Notes under the pieces: generated by a model
What the model was told of the DNA's origin: nothing
Seen by the model: only the letters and a program-made list of their open reading frames with translations
Database searches by the model: none
Part shown: piece after piece, positions 1-5,761 of the stretch
Layout: every line of letters begins with the position of its first letter
Position numbering within the stretch: position 1 is the first letter of the stretch
Assembly (NCBI GenBank): GCA_947455695.1
Contig: CANGRN010000119.1
Location: 1 to 5,761, forward strand
DNA length: 5,761 nucleotides
Origin: Alphaproteobacteria bacterium
GTDB taxonomy: Bacteria > Pseudomonadota > Alphaproteobacteria > Micropepsales > Micropepsaceae
Reading direction: 5' to 3'
Position numbers and translations under genes: made by a program

Positions 1-657
1 AGACTTGGTCATCCGGGGGGTGACCCACAGCTGCATGGGCATGCCATCGCGCAGCAGGCTCATCTGCAAGGTCTGGCCGCCGCCGGTGGAAATGATCTCG
101 GGCAGCTGCTGGAAGTCGGTAATCTGGACATCGCCGATCCTGGTCACCCGGTCGCCGGTGCGGATGCCCGCAACGTCAGCGGCGCTGCCCTTGGCGACCT
201 GGCCGATCAGCGGACCGATGGAGGTGTGGCCGCTGTACAGGAGCAGTCCGGTCAACAGCACGATGGCGAGGACGAAATTGGCAAAGGGACCGGCCGCGGC
301 CACGGCGGCGCGCTGGCCGACCGGCTTGAAAGCCAGCATGCCTTCTTTCTCGGCCGCGCTCAGATGCGAGGTATTGCGATCCGGTGTGGACGCCGCATCG
401 GCATCGCCGGCGAACTTCACATAGCCGCCGATCGGCAGGGCGCAGAGCTTCCAGCGTGTGCCGTTGCGGTCGTTGAAGCCAAGGAGTTCGGGTCCAAAGC
501 CGATGGAAAAGACGTCGACCTTGGCCTTGAACAGGCGCGCCACCAGGAAGTGGCCCATCTCATGCACGAAGACCACGACCGTGATGTAGAACAGGAAGGC
601 CAGTGCGCCGCTGGGCGTTGATATCCAGTGAAAGAGACCGCGCATCATGTCCAGCAT
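1..657 (-). CDS. rseP: RseP/MmpA family site-2 zinc metalloprotease, N-terminal 219 residues (3' end outside window)
   Basis: Intramembrane zinc protease of the inner membrane. Family members cut transmembrane anti-sigma factors or signal-peptide remnants after a first, periplasmic cut; the Caulobacter relative MmpA processes PodJ. Seen: a first membrane segment at about residues 18-38 holds the HExxH motif as HEMGH (residues 32-36, catalytic E33). A conserved LPIGGYVKF loop follows at 74-82, then an acidic linker, then the GPFANF motif at 123-128 leading into a second membrane segment (to about 142). A PDZ domain begins near residue 150 and runs to the edge. The third zinc ligand (LDG motif) and last membrane segments lie beyond base 1; about 150 or more residues are probably missing. 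The ATG at 657 shares its A with the dxr stop (TGATG) and has AGGG five bases upstream. ATGs at 648 and 645 are weaker alternatives. The frame stays open to base 1. The family is certain; the physiological substrate is not inferable. Confidence 0.95.
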   Translation of the reverse strand, partial: MLDMMRGLFHWISTPSGALAFLFYITVVVFVHEMGHFLVARLFKAKVDVFSIGFGPELLGFNDRNGTRWKLCALPIGGYVKFAGDADAASTPDRNTSHLSAAEKEGMLAFKPVGQRAAVAAAGPFANFVLAIVLLTGLLLYSGHTSIGPLIGQVAKGSAADVAGIRTGDRVTRIGDVQITDFQQLPEIISTGGGQTLQMSLLRDGMPMQLWVTPRMTKS

Positions 658-1895
658 CACGTCCCTACTCTCTGACAAATCTCTTCGGCCACCACGCGCG
701 CGCGCGCATCGGTGCCCAGCACGCTTTCCAGATCACCCGCCAGCCCGTTGCTGCCCATGTAGCGGTCCATCGCGGCGGCGACGACGCGCGGAATGTCCAG
801 GAAGCCGATGCGGCGGTCCAGGAAGGCCTGCACCGCGATTTCGTTGGCGGCGTTGAGCACCGTGGGCGCCATGCCGCCGGAGCGCATGGAATCGATGGCC
901 AGGTTGAGCGCGGGGAAACGGTCATGGGCGGGCGGATGGAAAACCAGGGTGCCCAGAGCAGCCAGATCCAGCCGGCGCGAGGGTGACGGGATGCGGCGCG
1001 GCCAGCCCAGTGCATGGGCGATGGGGGTGCGCATGTCCGGCGCCGACAGATGCGCCATGGTGGTGCCGTCCTCGTAGGACACAAGGCAATGCACGATGGA
1101 TTGGGGATGCACCACCACCGCCAGCTTTTCCGGCGGCAGGGCGAAGAGGAAATGCGCTTCGATCAGCTCCAGCCCCTTGTTCATCAAGGTGGCGCTGTCC
1201 AGGGATATCTTGCGGCCCATCGCCCAATTGGGATGGGCGACCGCCTCTTCCACCGTGGCGGCGCGCATGCGCTCCAAGCTCCATTCGCGGAACGGCCCGC
1301 CCGAGGCGGTGATGGTGACCAGGTCGGCCTCGGAGGCATCGCCTGAACCCAGCACCTGGAAGATGGCGTTGTGCTCGCTGTCCACCGGCAGCACGGAGGC
1401 GCCGGATTTTTCCATGGCATCGCGGAACACCGCGCCGGCCGCAACCACACAGTCCTTGTTGGCCAGCGCCACCACCACGCCGCGGCGGATGGCGGCCAGA
1501 GCCGGTTCGATCGCCGCCGCGCCCATGATCGCCACCATGACGAAATCGGACGGACGCGAGGCGGCCTCGATCACCGCCGCGCGGCCGGCAGCGGCTTCCA
1601 CGCCGGTGCCGGCAAGGCCGGCCTTCAGTTCGGCCAGGCATTTTTCGTCGCCGATCACCGCCAGCTTCGGCTTCATCGCCTTCGCCTGCTCGATCAGCAG
1701 CTTGACGTTGTTGCCGGCGGTCAGCGCCGTGATCGGCATGGCATCGGCGCCATGGAGCTTGCGCACATGGGCGATCACATCCAGCGTGTTGACGCCGATG
1801 GAGCCGGTGGAGCCCAGCACCGTCACCTTGCGCGCCAGGACTTCGTCCATCGGCGGCAATTCATCGAAAATCCTGGTGGCCGCAATAGCCTTCAC
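657..1895 (-). CDS. dxr: 1-deoxy-D-xylulose 5-phosphate reductoisomerase (Dxr/IspC)
   Basis: Cytoplasmic enzyme that rearranges and reduces DXP to 2-C-methyl-D-erythritol 4-phosphate with NADPH and a divalent metal; it is the committed step of the MEP isoprenoid pathway. Seen, numbering from the GTG: NADPH-binding GSTGSIG at 28-34; LPVDSEHN at 169-176 with metal ligands D172 and E174; TASGGPF at 196-202; HPNW at 221-224; and the SLDSATLMNKGLE block at 231-243 with S234, N239, K240 and the third ligand E243. The C-terminal LNAANEIAV block is at 347-355. The usual ANKE motif reads ANKD (145-148). Length is 412 residues, against about 398 in E. coli. I chose GTG 1895 because it overlaps the cdsA stop by four bases (GTGA) and has a G-run six bases upstream. 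ATG 1850 would give 397 residues, closer to the family start, but lacks a visible ribosome site. Function is secure; the start is not. Confidence 0.95.
   Translation of the reverse strand: MKAIAATRIFDELPPMDEVLARKVTVLGSTGSIGVNTLDVIAHVRKLHGADAMPITALTAGNNVKLLIEQAKAMKPKLAVIGDEKCLAELKAGLAGTGVEAAAGRAAVIEAASRPSDFVMVAIMGAAAIEPALAAIRRGVVVALANKDCVVAAGAVFRDAMEKSGASVLPVDSEHNAIFQVLGSGDASEADLVTITASGGPFREWSLERMRAATVEEAVAHPNWAMGRKISLDSATLMNKGLELIEAHFLFALPPEKLAVVVHPQSIVHCLVSYEDGTTMAHLSAPDMRTPIAHALGWPRRIPSPSRRLDLAALGTLVFHPPAHDRFPALNLAIDSMRSGGMAPTVLNAANEIAVQAFLDRRIGFLDIPRVVAAAMDRYMGSNGLAGDLESVLGTDARARVVAEEICQRVGT
662..666 (-). promoter_or_regulatory. Shine-Dalgarno site of rseP, inside the dxr end
   Basis: AGGGA lies four bases before the rseP ATG at 657, within the last codons of dxr. 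Its spacing favours the ATG at 657 over the in-frame ATGs at 648 and 645, which would sit more than ten bases away. Together with the TGATG overlap it fits translation of rseP by re-initiation after dxr. Confidence 0.6.
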
Positions 1896-2758
1896 GCGTG
1901 GCCCCCGAACAACGGATTGAGATGCAGTCCAAACACCAGCAGCGCCAGCACGCAGCTGGCAGCGAACATGGAGTCCATCCGGTCCAGCACGCCGCCATGA
2001 CCGGGGATCAGGCCGCCGGAATCCTTGGTGCCGAAGCGGCGCTTGACCAGGCTTTCGAACAGGTCGCCGCCATGCGCGGCAAAGCTGAAGACAAAGGCAT
2101 AGACCATCGCCAGAAGCGCGTTGAACCCGAAAAAGGCGATATAGGCCGCGAACACCACCGCCGCGGTGATGCTGCCGCCAATGGTGCCGGCCCAGGTCTT
2201 GCCGGGAGAAATGCGCGGCGCGATCTTCTTGCCGCCGATCAGCTTGCCGAACACCAGCGCGCCAGTATCGGTGGCCCACACGATCAGGAACAGGCCCAGC
2301 ACCACCAGCGCGCCTTGCGCCGGGAAAACCCGCAGGCCCACCAGCGCCAGCGAGGGCAGGCCGATATAGAGCACCCCGCCCGCATGCCAGAGCGGATTGT
2401 CCTTGCGCTGCTGCGCCATCACGTAGGCGGCGGCGGTGCCGATGGCCAGGAACGCAAAGGCTGCCGGCACCACCCGCAGCACCAGGGCGGTGACGGCACA
2501 GGCGATGGACGCGACGGTGATGATGGTCTGGAGATGGATGGGCTGATGGTCCGCGACCGCGCGCTGGGCGGGGCTGCGCACCAGCCGGTGCCATTCGCGC
2601 GCCGCCAGCAGGGCCATCACCACGGTAACGGCGGCGAACCAGTGGGCGCTGTAGAACACCAGCGCGATGGCGATAATCGCCAGGAAGACGCCGAACAGCA
2701 CGCGCAGGAAGGTCTCGCTTCCACTGCGCAGGATATTGCCGGGATGGGACTGCGTCAT
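1892..2758 (-). CDS. cdsA: Phosphatidate cytidylyltransferase (CDP-diglyceride synthase)
   Basis: Inner-membrane enzyme that makes CDP-diacylglycerol from phosphatidic acid and CTP, the branch point for phosphatidylethanolamine, phosphatidylglycerol and cardiolipin. The 288-residue product is highly hydrophobic, with several membrane segments (about 17-36, 40-52, 77-95, 97-113, 130-143, 148-163, 195-226 and 264-280). Near the C-terminus it carries the family signature at 236-262: S236, K239, R240, K245, D246, then PGHGG (252-256) and D259, R260, D262. The preceding conserved block runs from WATDTGA (161-167) through SPGKTW (184-189). The same frame is open further upstream into uppS, but translation there is arginine-rich and unlike the family. 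The ATG at 2758, two bases after the uppS stop, gives the normal length and a typical N-terminus. No strong ribosome site is visible, so coupling to uppS is likely. The end overlaps the probable dxr start by four bases. Confidence 0.95.
   Translation of the reverse strand: MTQSHPGNILRSGSETFLRVLFGVFLAIIAIALVFYSAHWFAAVTVVMALLAAREWHRLVRSPAQRAVADHQPIHLQTIITVASIACAVTALVLRVVPAAFAFLAIGTAAAYVMAQQRKDNPLWHAGGVLYIGLPSLALVGLRVFPAQGALVVLGLFLIVWATDTGALVFGKLIGGKKIAPRISPGKTWAGTIGGSITAAVVFAAYIAFFGFNALLAMVYAFVFSFAAHGGDLFESLVKRRFGTKDSGGLIPGHGGVLDRMDSMFAASCVLALLVFGLHLNPLFGGHA
1902..1906 (-). promoter_or_regulatory. Possible Shine-Dalgarno site of dxr, inside the cdsA end
   Basis: A GGGGG run lies six bases before the proposed dxr GTG at 1895. 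It is an imperfect match to the anti-Shine-Dalgarno sequence. No comparable purine-rich site precedes the alternative ATG at 1850, which is part of why the GTG was preferred. Confidence 0.4.
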
Positions 2759-2760
2759 GC

Positions 2761-3495
2761 TCACGCCACGGCTTCCGAATCCAGCGCGCCAAAGCGGCGT
2801 TCGCGGGCGGCGAACTGCTCCAGCGCCGCGGTCAGGGTGGCGCGGTCGAAATCGGGCCACAGCGTGTCGAGGAACAACAGCTCGGCATAGGCCGATTGCC
2901 AAAGCAGAAAATTGGACAGCCGGTGTTCGCCGCTGGTGCGGATCACCAGATCCGGTTCGGGCAGCGCGCTGGTGAACAGGCGCGAGGCAAAAAGCTCGGG
3001 GGTGATGGTTTCGGGATCCAGCCGCCCGTCCTTGGCGGCGCGCGCCAGTTCCTGCACGGCGGCGACGATCTCTTCCTTGCCGCCATAATCGAAGGCGAAG
3101 GTCAGGTTCATGCCGGTATTCTTCGCGGTGCGGCTTTCCGAATCCTGGATCATCTGCTGGATGTCGGAGGCGACGCGGCCGCGATGGCCGATGATCCGCA
3201 TGCGGACGTTACGCTCGACCAATTCGTCCATGTCGCTGCGGAAATAGGCGCGGAACAGGCCCATCAGCGCGCCCACTTCGGTCTTGGGGCGCTTCCAGTT
3301 TTCCGAGGAGAAGGCGAACAGGGTCAGGTTCTCCAGCCCCATGTCGCAGCCGGCGCGCACCGTCTCGCGCACCGCGCTCATCCCGGCATAATGCCCGGCC
3401 TCGCGCGGCAGGTAGCGCTTCTTCGCCCAGCGTCCATTGCCGTCCATGATGATGGCGACATGCTTGGGAAGGTGCGAGGGCGTTTTCTCCGGCAC
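2761..3495 (-). CDS. uppS: Undecaprenyl diphosphate synthase (cis-prenyltransferase)
   Basis: Adds eight isopentenyl units in cis to farnesyl diphosphate to give undecaprenyl diphosphate, the lipid carrier for peptidoglycan and other surface polymers. It is a soluble enzyme acting at the membrane face. Seen in 244 residues: the IIMDGNGRWAKK motif at 15-26, with metal-binding D18 plus N20 and R22; H35; FSSENW at 62-67 with E65; IRTSGEHR at 185-192 with diphosphate-binding R186 and R192 and with E190; and FLLWQSAYAEL at 196-206 with E205. The C-terminal RERRFG (231-236) is typical. The start is GTG at 3495, five bases after the frr stop. The next in-frame Met (residue 17) lies inside the active-site motif and is too late. 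Only a weak AGG stands ten bases upstream, so initiation may depend on ribosomes finishing frr. Dxr, which supplies its precursor pathway, is two genes downstream. Confidence 0.96.
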   Translation of the reverse strand: MPEKTPSHLPKHVAIIMDGNGRWAKKRYLPREAGHYAGMSAVRETVRAGCDMGLENLTLFAFSSENWKRPKTEVGALMGLFRAYFRSDMDELVERNVRMRIIGHRGRVASDIQQMIQDSESRTAKNTGMNLTFAFDYGGKEEIVAAVQELARAAKDGRLDPETITPELFASRLFTSALPEPDLVIRTSGEHRLSNFLLWQSAYAELLFLDTLWPDFDRATLTAALEQFAARERRFGALDSEAVA

Positions 3496-3500
3496 TCTGG

Positions 3501-4061
3501 TCAGACCTGCATGATTTCCTGCTCCTTGTTATGGAGCGCTGCATCGATGGTTTTTATGTGGTCATCGGTGAGCTTTTGCAGCTCATCGGCCCTGGTGTGC
3601 TGGTCGTCCTGGCTGATCTTGCCGTCCTTCTCCAGCTTCTTGAGCAGGTCGTTGCCGTCGCGGCGCACATTGCGCACCGCGATACGGGCGGCTTCGGCAT
3701 ATTTCGCGGCCAGCTTGGACAGTTCCTTGCGGCGTTCCTGGTTCAGTTCCGGCAGCGGGATGCGCAGCAGCTGGCCGTCCATCTGCGGGTTCAGGCCCAG
3801 GCCGGCATCGCGGATCGCCTTGTCCACCGCCTTGGCCAGGCTCTTGTCCCACACCTGCACGGTGATCATGCGGGCTTCGGGCGTGCCGATGGAGCCGACC
3901 TGGCTGATCGGCACCGAGTTGCCATAGGCCTCCACCTTGACCGGATCCAGCAGGGCCGCGCTGGCGCGGCCGGTGCGCAGGCCGGACAATTCGGTCTTGA
4001 GGGTGGCGATGGCGCCGTTCATGCGGCGGTCCAGTTCGTCCTTGTTGTAGGCATCAGCCAT
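3501..4061 (-). CDS. frr: Ribosome recycling factor (RRF)
   Basis: Acts with EF-G to split post-termination ribosomes from mRNA; normally essential. The 186-residue product matches the family's roughly 185. Seen: helical N-terminus with LRTGRAS at 28-34, followed by LLDPV and the domain II beta segments (about 31-104) including YGNSVP at 46-51. LGLNP is at 88-92 and [11 protein letters not shown] at 101-111. The long helices of domain I return at about 105-186, with [11 protein letters not shown] at 128-138 holding the arginines that contact 23S rRNA, and the C-terminal end reads EIMQV. The ATG at 4061 has GGAG seven bases upstream, a good ribosome site. It follows pyrH after a 62-base gap and is followed closely by uppS. 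No unusual residues were noticed. Confidence 0.98.
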   Translation of the reverse strand: MADAYNKDELDRRMNGAIATLKTELSGLRTGRASAALLDPVKVEAYGNSVPISQVGSIGTPEARMITVQVWDKSLAKAVDKAIRDAGLGLNPQMDGQLLRIPLPELNQERRKELSKLAAKYAEAARIAVRNVRRDGNDLLKKLEKDGKISQDDQHTRADELQKLTDDHIKTIDAALHNKEQEIMQV

Positions 4062-4123
4062 GTCGTCGCTCCGTCCCCCAAAAACGCTATTGAGTCAGAT
4101 TACCCTAAGACCCCGGCCCCGCT
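4062..4123 (-). other. pyrH-frr intergenic gap, G-rich on the transcribed sense strand
   Basis: The only non-coding stretch of more than 20 bases in the window. On the mRNA-like strand it holds four G-runs (4 at 4117-4120, 4 at 4111-4114, 3 at 4103-4105, 5 at 4075-4079), an AT-richer middle, a T5 tract and then the frr ribosome site. No hairpin followed by a U-tract is visible: the G-runs have no C-run partners in the gap, so it does not read as a terminator. No convincing -35/-10 pair was found. Function is unknown; it may simply be a spacer. Confidence 0.6.
4069..4072 (-). promoter_or_regulatory. Shine-Dalgarno site of frr
   Basis: GGAG lies seven bases before the frr ATG, just downstream of a GGGGG run. 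It supports the ATG at 4061 and is the clearest ribosome site in the 62-base gap. Confidence 0.75.
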
Positions 4124-4846
4124 TCATTTTTCTTCGATAATGGTTGCCCGGCCTTCGCCCCGCAGCACCTTGGCCAGGGCGCCAGGCTCGGACAGGGCAA
4201 ACACCAAGATCGGGATGCGATTTTCGCGCGACAGCGAGATCGCCGCCGCATCCATAACCTGAAGATTCTGGGCTAACACCTCGTGATAACTCAGAGAATC
4301 GTATCGCTTGGCGTCCGGAACCTTCTTGGGGTCGGCGCTGTATACCCCGTCCACCTGGGTGGCCTTGAGCATGGCGTCGCAGGACATTTCCGCTGCCCGC
4401 AAGGCCGCCGCCGTGTCCGTGGTGAAGAAGGGGTTTCCGGTCCCGGCCCCGAAGATCACAACCCGGCCCTTTTCCATGTGCCGGATGGCCCGGCGGCGGA
4501 CATAGGGTTCGCAGACATTGTTCATGGCGATGGCCGACTGGACGCGGGAGGTGAGCCCCACCCGCTCCATGCCAGCCTGCAGCGCCAGGGCGTTCATCAC
4601 CGTGGCCAGCATGCCCATGTAATCGGCGGTGGAGCGGTCGATGCCCTTGGCCGACCCGGCCAGGCCCCGGAAGATATTGCCGCCGCCCACCACCATGCAG
4701 ATCTCGGTGCCGGCTTCGTGGGCTTCCTTCACATCGCGGGCGATACGGTCGACCACGTCGATGTTGATGCCGAAGGCGTCGCTCCCCATCAACGCCTCGC
4801 CGGAAACCTTGAGCAGGATCCGGCGGTATTTTGGCGCTGGCGGCAT
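4124..4846 (-). CDS. pyrH: UMP kinase (uridylate kinase)
   Basis: Cytoplasmic hexameric kinase of the amino-acid-kinase fold that phosphorylates UMP to UDP with ATP, feeding RNA, DNA and UDP-sugar synthesis. The 240-residue length is normal for the bacterial enzyme. Seen: LLKVSGEAL at 11-19 with phosphate-binding K13; [10 protein letters not shown] at 52-61; [13 protein letters not shown] at 74-86 with UMP-binding D75; the nucleotide loop [15 protein letters not shown] at 133-147; [11 protein letters not shown] at 165-175; and VMDAAAISL at 197-205 near the C-terminal IPILVF strand. The ATG at 4846 lies 17 bases after the tsf stop and has GGAAGG nine bases upstream. The tsf-pyrH-frr order is the classic bacterial arrangement. 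UTP inhibition and GTP activation are known for proteobacterial relatives but cannot be judged from sequence alone. Confidence 0.98.
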   Translation of the reverse strand: MPPAPKYRRILLKVSGEALMGSDAFGINIDVVDRIARDVKEAHEAGTEICMVVGGGNIFRGLAGSAKGIDRSTADYMGMLATVMNALALQAGMERVGLTSRVQSAIAMNNVCEPYVRRRAIRHMEKGRVVIFGAGTGNPFFTTDTAAALRAAEMSCDAMLKATQVDGVYSADPKKVPDAKRYDSLSYHEVLAQNLQVMDAAAISLSRENRIPILVFALSEPGALAKVLRGEGRATIIEEK

Positions 4847-4855
4847 GACGTTGAA

Positions 4856-4861
4856 CCTTCC
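4856..4861 (-). promoter_or_regulatory. Shine-Dalgarno site of pyrH
   Basis: GGAAGG lies nine bases before the pyrH ATG, inside the 17-base gap after the tsf stop. It fixes the ATG at 4846 as the start and allows pyrH to be initiated independently of tsf. Confidence 0.75.
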
Positions 4862-4863
4862 GA

Positions 4864-5761
4864 TTAGCGGGTGCCTGCCATCTGGGCGACTTCGTCGGCG
4901 AAGTCGGCGTCGGCCTTCTCGATGCCCTCGCCCACCTTGAAGCGGACAAAGCCCTCGATCTCGACCGGCGCGCCAAGATCCTTGGACGCCTTCTCGATCA
5001 GCTTGGCAATCGGGGTCTCGCCGTCCAGCATGTAGATCTGCTGCAGCAGCACCACTTCCTCGTAGTACTTGCGCATGCGGCCTTCCATCATCTTTTCGAC
5101 GACGGCTTCCGGCTTTCCCGACTGCAGCGCGATGTCTTTCTGGACATTGTATTCGCGTTCGACGACCGCCTTGTCGAGATGTTCTTTGGTCAGCGCCAGC
5201 GGGGCGGCGGCCGCAACATGCATGGCCAGCTGCTTGGCCAGGGCCGACAGCTTGTCCTTGTCCGCGGTGGACTTCAGGCCCACCAGCACGCCGATATTGC
5301 CCAGCTCGGGCGAGGAGGCATTGTGGACATAGGCGGCGACCACGCCGGGATTGACCGACAGGGCGGCGGCGCGGCGCACCGACATGTTCTCACCGATCTT
5401 GGCGACCAGTTCGGTCAGGGTCTGCTGCACGGTGGACGAACCCATCGGGTGCGTCAGCAGCTTTTCCAGGTTGCCGCCTTCCTTCAGCGCCAGCTTGGAG
5501 GCGTCCTTCACGAAGGTCTTGAACTCGTCATTCTTGGCGACGAAATCGGTTTCGGCATTCACTTCCAGCAGCACGCCGGTATTGGCGTCCACGGCGACAC
5601 CCACCAGGCCTTCGGCGGCGGCGCGGCCGGCCTTCTTGGCGGCCTTGGAAATGCCCTTCTTGCGCAGCCAGTCGATGGCCGCTTCCATGTCCCCGTTGTT
5701 TTCCGTCAGGGCATTCTTGCAGTCCATCATGCCCGCGCCGGTCTTGTCGCGCAGGTCCTTC
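4864..5761 (-). CDS. tsf: Elongation factor Ts (5' end outside window)
   Basis: Guanine-nucleotide exchange factor that releases GDP from EF-Tu so it can rebind GTP and aminoacyl-tRNA. The frame is open to the right edge: ten codons before the first internal ATG (5730) read [10 protein letters not shown], the family's conserved N-terminal signature. The true start therefore lies outside, with only about nine residues missing, and the internal Met-Met is not the start. Seen, numbering from the first full codon at 5760: the UBA-like N-terminal domain to about residue 45, including [10 protein letters not shown] (11-20) and [10 protein letters not shown]; signature TDFVAKN at 71-77, whose D72 and F73 match the residues that intrude into EF-Tu; then the core subdomains and a dimerisation/coiled-coil region, ending MAGTR. 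The 298 visible residues suggest a protein of about 307, usual for alphaproteobacteria. rpsB probably lies upstream, outside the window. Confidence 0.97.
   Translation of the reverse strand, partial: KDLRDKTGAGMMDCKNALTENNGDMEAAIDWLRKKGISKAAKKAGRAAAEGLVGVAVDANTGVLLEVNAETDFVAKNDEFKTFVKDASKLALKEGGNLEKLLTHPMGSSTVQQTLTELVAKIGENMSVRRAAALSVNPGVVAAYVHNASSPELGNIGVLVGLKSTADKDKLSALAKQLAMHVAAAAPLALTKEHLDKAVVEREYNVQKDIALQSGKPEAVVEKMMEGRMRKYYEEVVLLQQIYMLDGETPIAKLIEKASKDLGAPVEIEGFVRFKVGEGIEKADADFADEVAQMAGTR

Noticed and set aside
5..621. Plus-strand open frames (5-424 and 226-621) at the left edge that could be taken as the only genes there.
   Set aside because: The minus strand encodes an open RseP frame through the edge with HEMGH, the GGYVKF loop, GPFANF and a PDZ domain, so these are shadows.
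657..2792. A 711-codon open frame on the minus strand that seems to fuse an unknown arginine/glycine-rich N-terminus to Dxr.
   Set aside because: Its upstream two thirds is cdsA read in the wrong frame. CdsA has its full signature in the other frame, and the family similarity of Dxr begins only near base 1835.
1898..2890. Long plus-strand open frame of 330 codons opposite cdsA.
   Set aside because: The product is rich in His, Gln, Arg, Gly and Ala with no recognisable domain. It mirrors codon bias of the GC-rich gene on the other strand.
2896..3927. Long plus-strand open frame of 343 codons opposite uppS and frr.
   Set aside because: Antisense shadow of two well-supported genes. It crosses their boundary, changes composition there, and shows no family motifs.
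4084..4120. A possible transcription terminator after pyrH, because of a GC-rich segment followed by a T5 tract.
   Set aside because: The G-runs have no complementary C-runs in the gap, so no stem forms, and the T tract lies far from the GC-rich part, just before the frr ribosome site.
4081..4123. A possible internal promoter before frr, with TAATCT or CAATAG as a -10 element.
   Set aside because: No matching -35 element stands about 17 bases upstream of either; the bases there are G-runs or the pyrH end. In a 62-base gap such weak matches are expected by chance.
4095..4976. Minus-strand open frame of 293 codons overlapping pyrH in another frame.
   Set aside because: It crosses the tsf-pyrH junction and overlaps clear PyrH and EF-Ts coding. 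Its translation is the low-complexity Arg/Gly/His type expected from a shifted GC-rich frame.
4864..5730. Taking the Met-Met at 5730 as the start of EF-Ts.
   Set aside because: The upstream codons encode the conserved LRDKTGAG signature in frame to the window edge, so the gene begins outside.

Overview
The window is a stretch of a bacterial housekeeping operon with every gene on the minus strand. Read in the direction of transcription (right to left), the order is tsf (cut by the right edge), pyrH, frr, uppS, cdsA, dxr and rseP/mmpA (cut by the left edge). The DNA is clearly GC-rich with strong third-position GC bias. That bias is why long open frames also appear on the opposite strand. Gene order and protein style point to an alphaproteobacterium: uppS-cdsA-dxr-rseP follows frr directly, whereas E. 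coli has dxr before uppS, and the RseP segment carries an acidic FAGDAD...STP insert. I cannot place it below class level.

Layout: bases 4864-5761 encode nearly all of elongation factor Ts. Bases 4124-4846 encode UMP kinase. A 62-base G-rich gap (4062-4123) follows, the longest non-coding stretch here. Bases 3501-4061 encode ribosome recycling factor, 2761-3495 undecaprenyl diphosphate synthase (GTG start), 1892-2758 CDP-diglyceride synthase, 657-1895 DXP reductoisomerase (probable GTG start), and 1-657 the N-terminal half of the RseP/MmpA site-2 protease. From frr onward the junctions are 5 bases, 2 bases, a 4-base overlap and a 1-base overlap, so the last five genes look translationally coupled. 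No stretch over 300 bases lacks a gene.

The genes join translation to envelope building. EF-Ts and RRF serve the elongation and recycling ends of the ribosome cycle. PyrH makes UDP from UMP for RNA and for nucleotide-sugar precursors. Dxr commits carbon to the MEP isoprenoid pathway, UppS turns the resulting C5 units into the C55 lipid carrier for peptidoglycan, CdsA makes CDP-diacylglycerol for phospholipids, and RseP is the inner-membrane protease of envelope stress signalling. In related genomes bamA and lipid A genes usually follow, but they would lie outside this window.

I found no mobile element, CRISPR array, RNA gene, terminator or convincing promoter, and no sign of a new biological system. 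The observations worth a second look are modest: the G-run gap before frr, a Lys-Asp variant of the usual Asn-Lys-Glu motif in Dxr, the uncertain Dxr start, the chain of overlapping junctions, and a short alternating CG run near the end of dxr.
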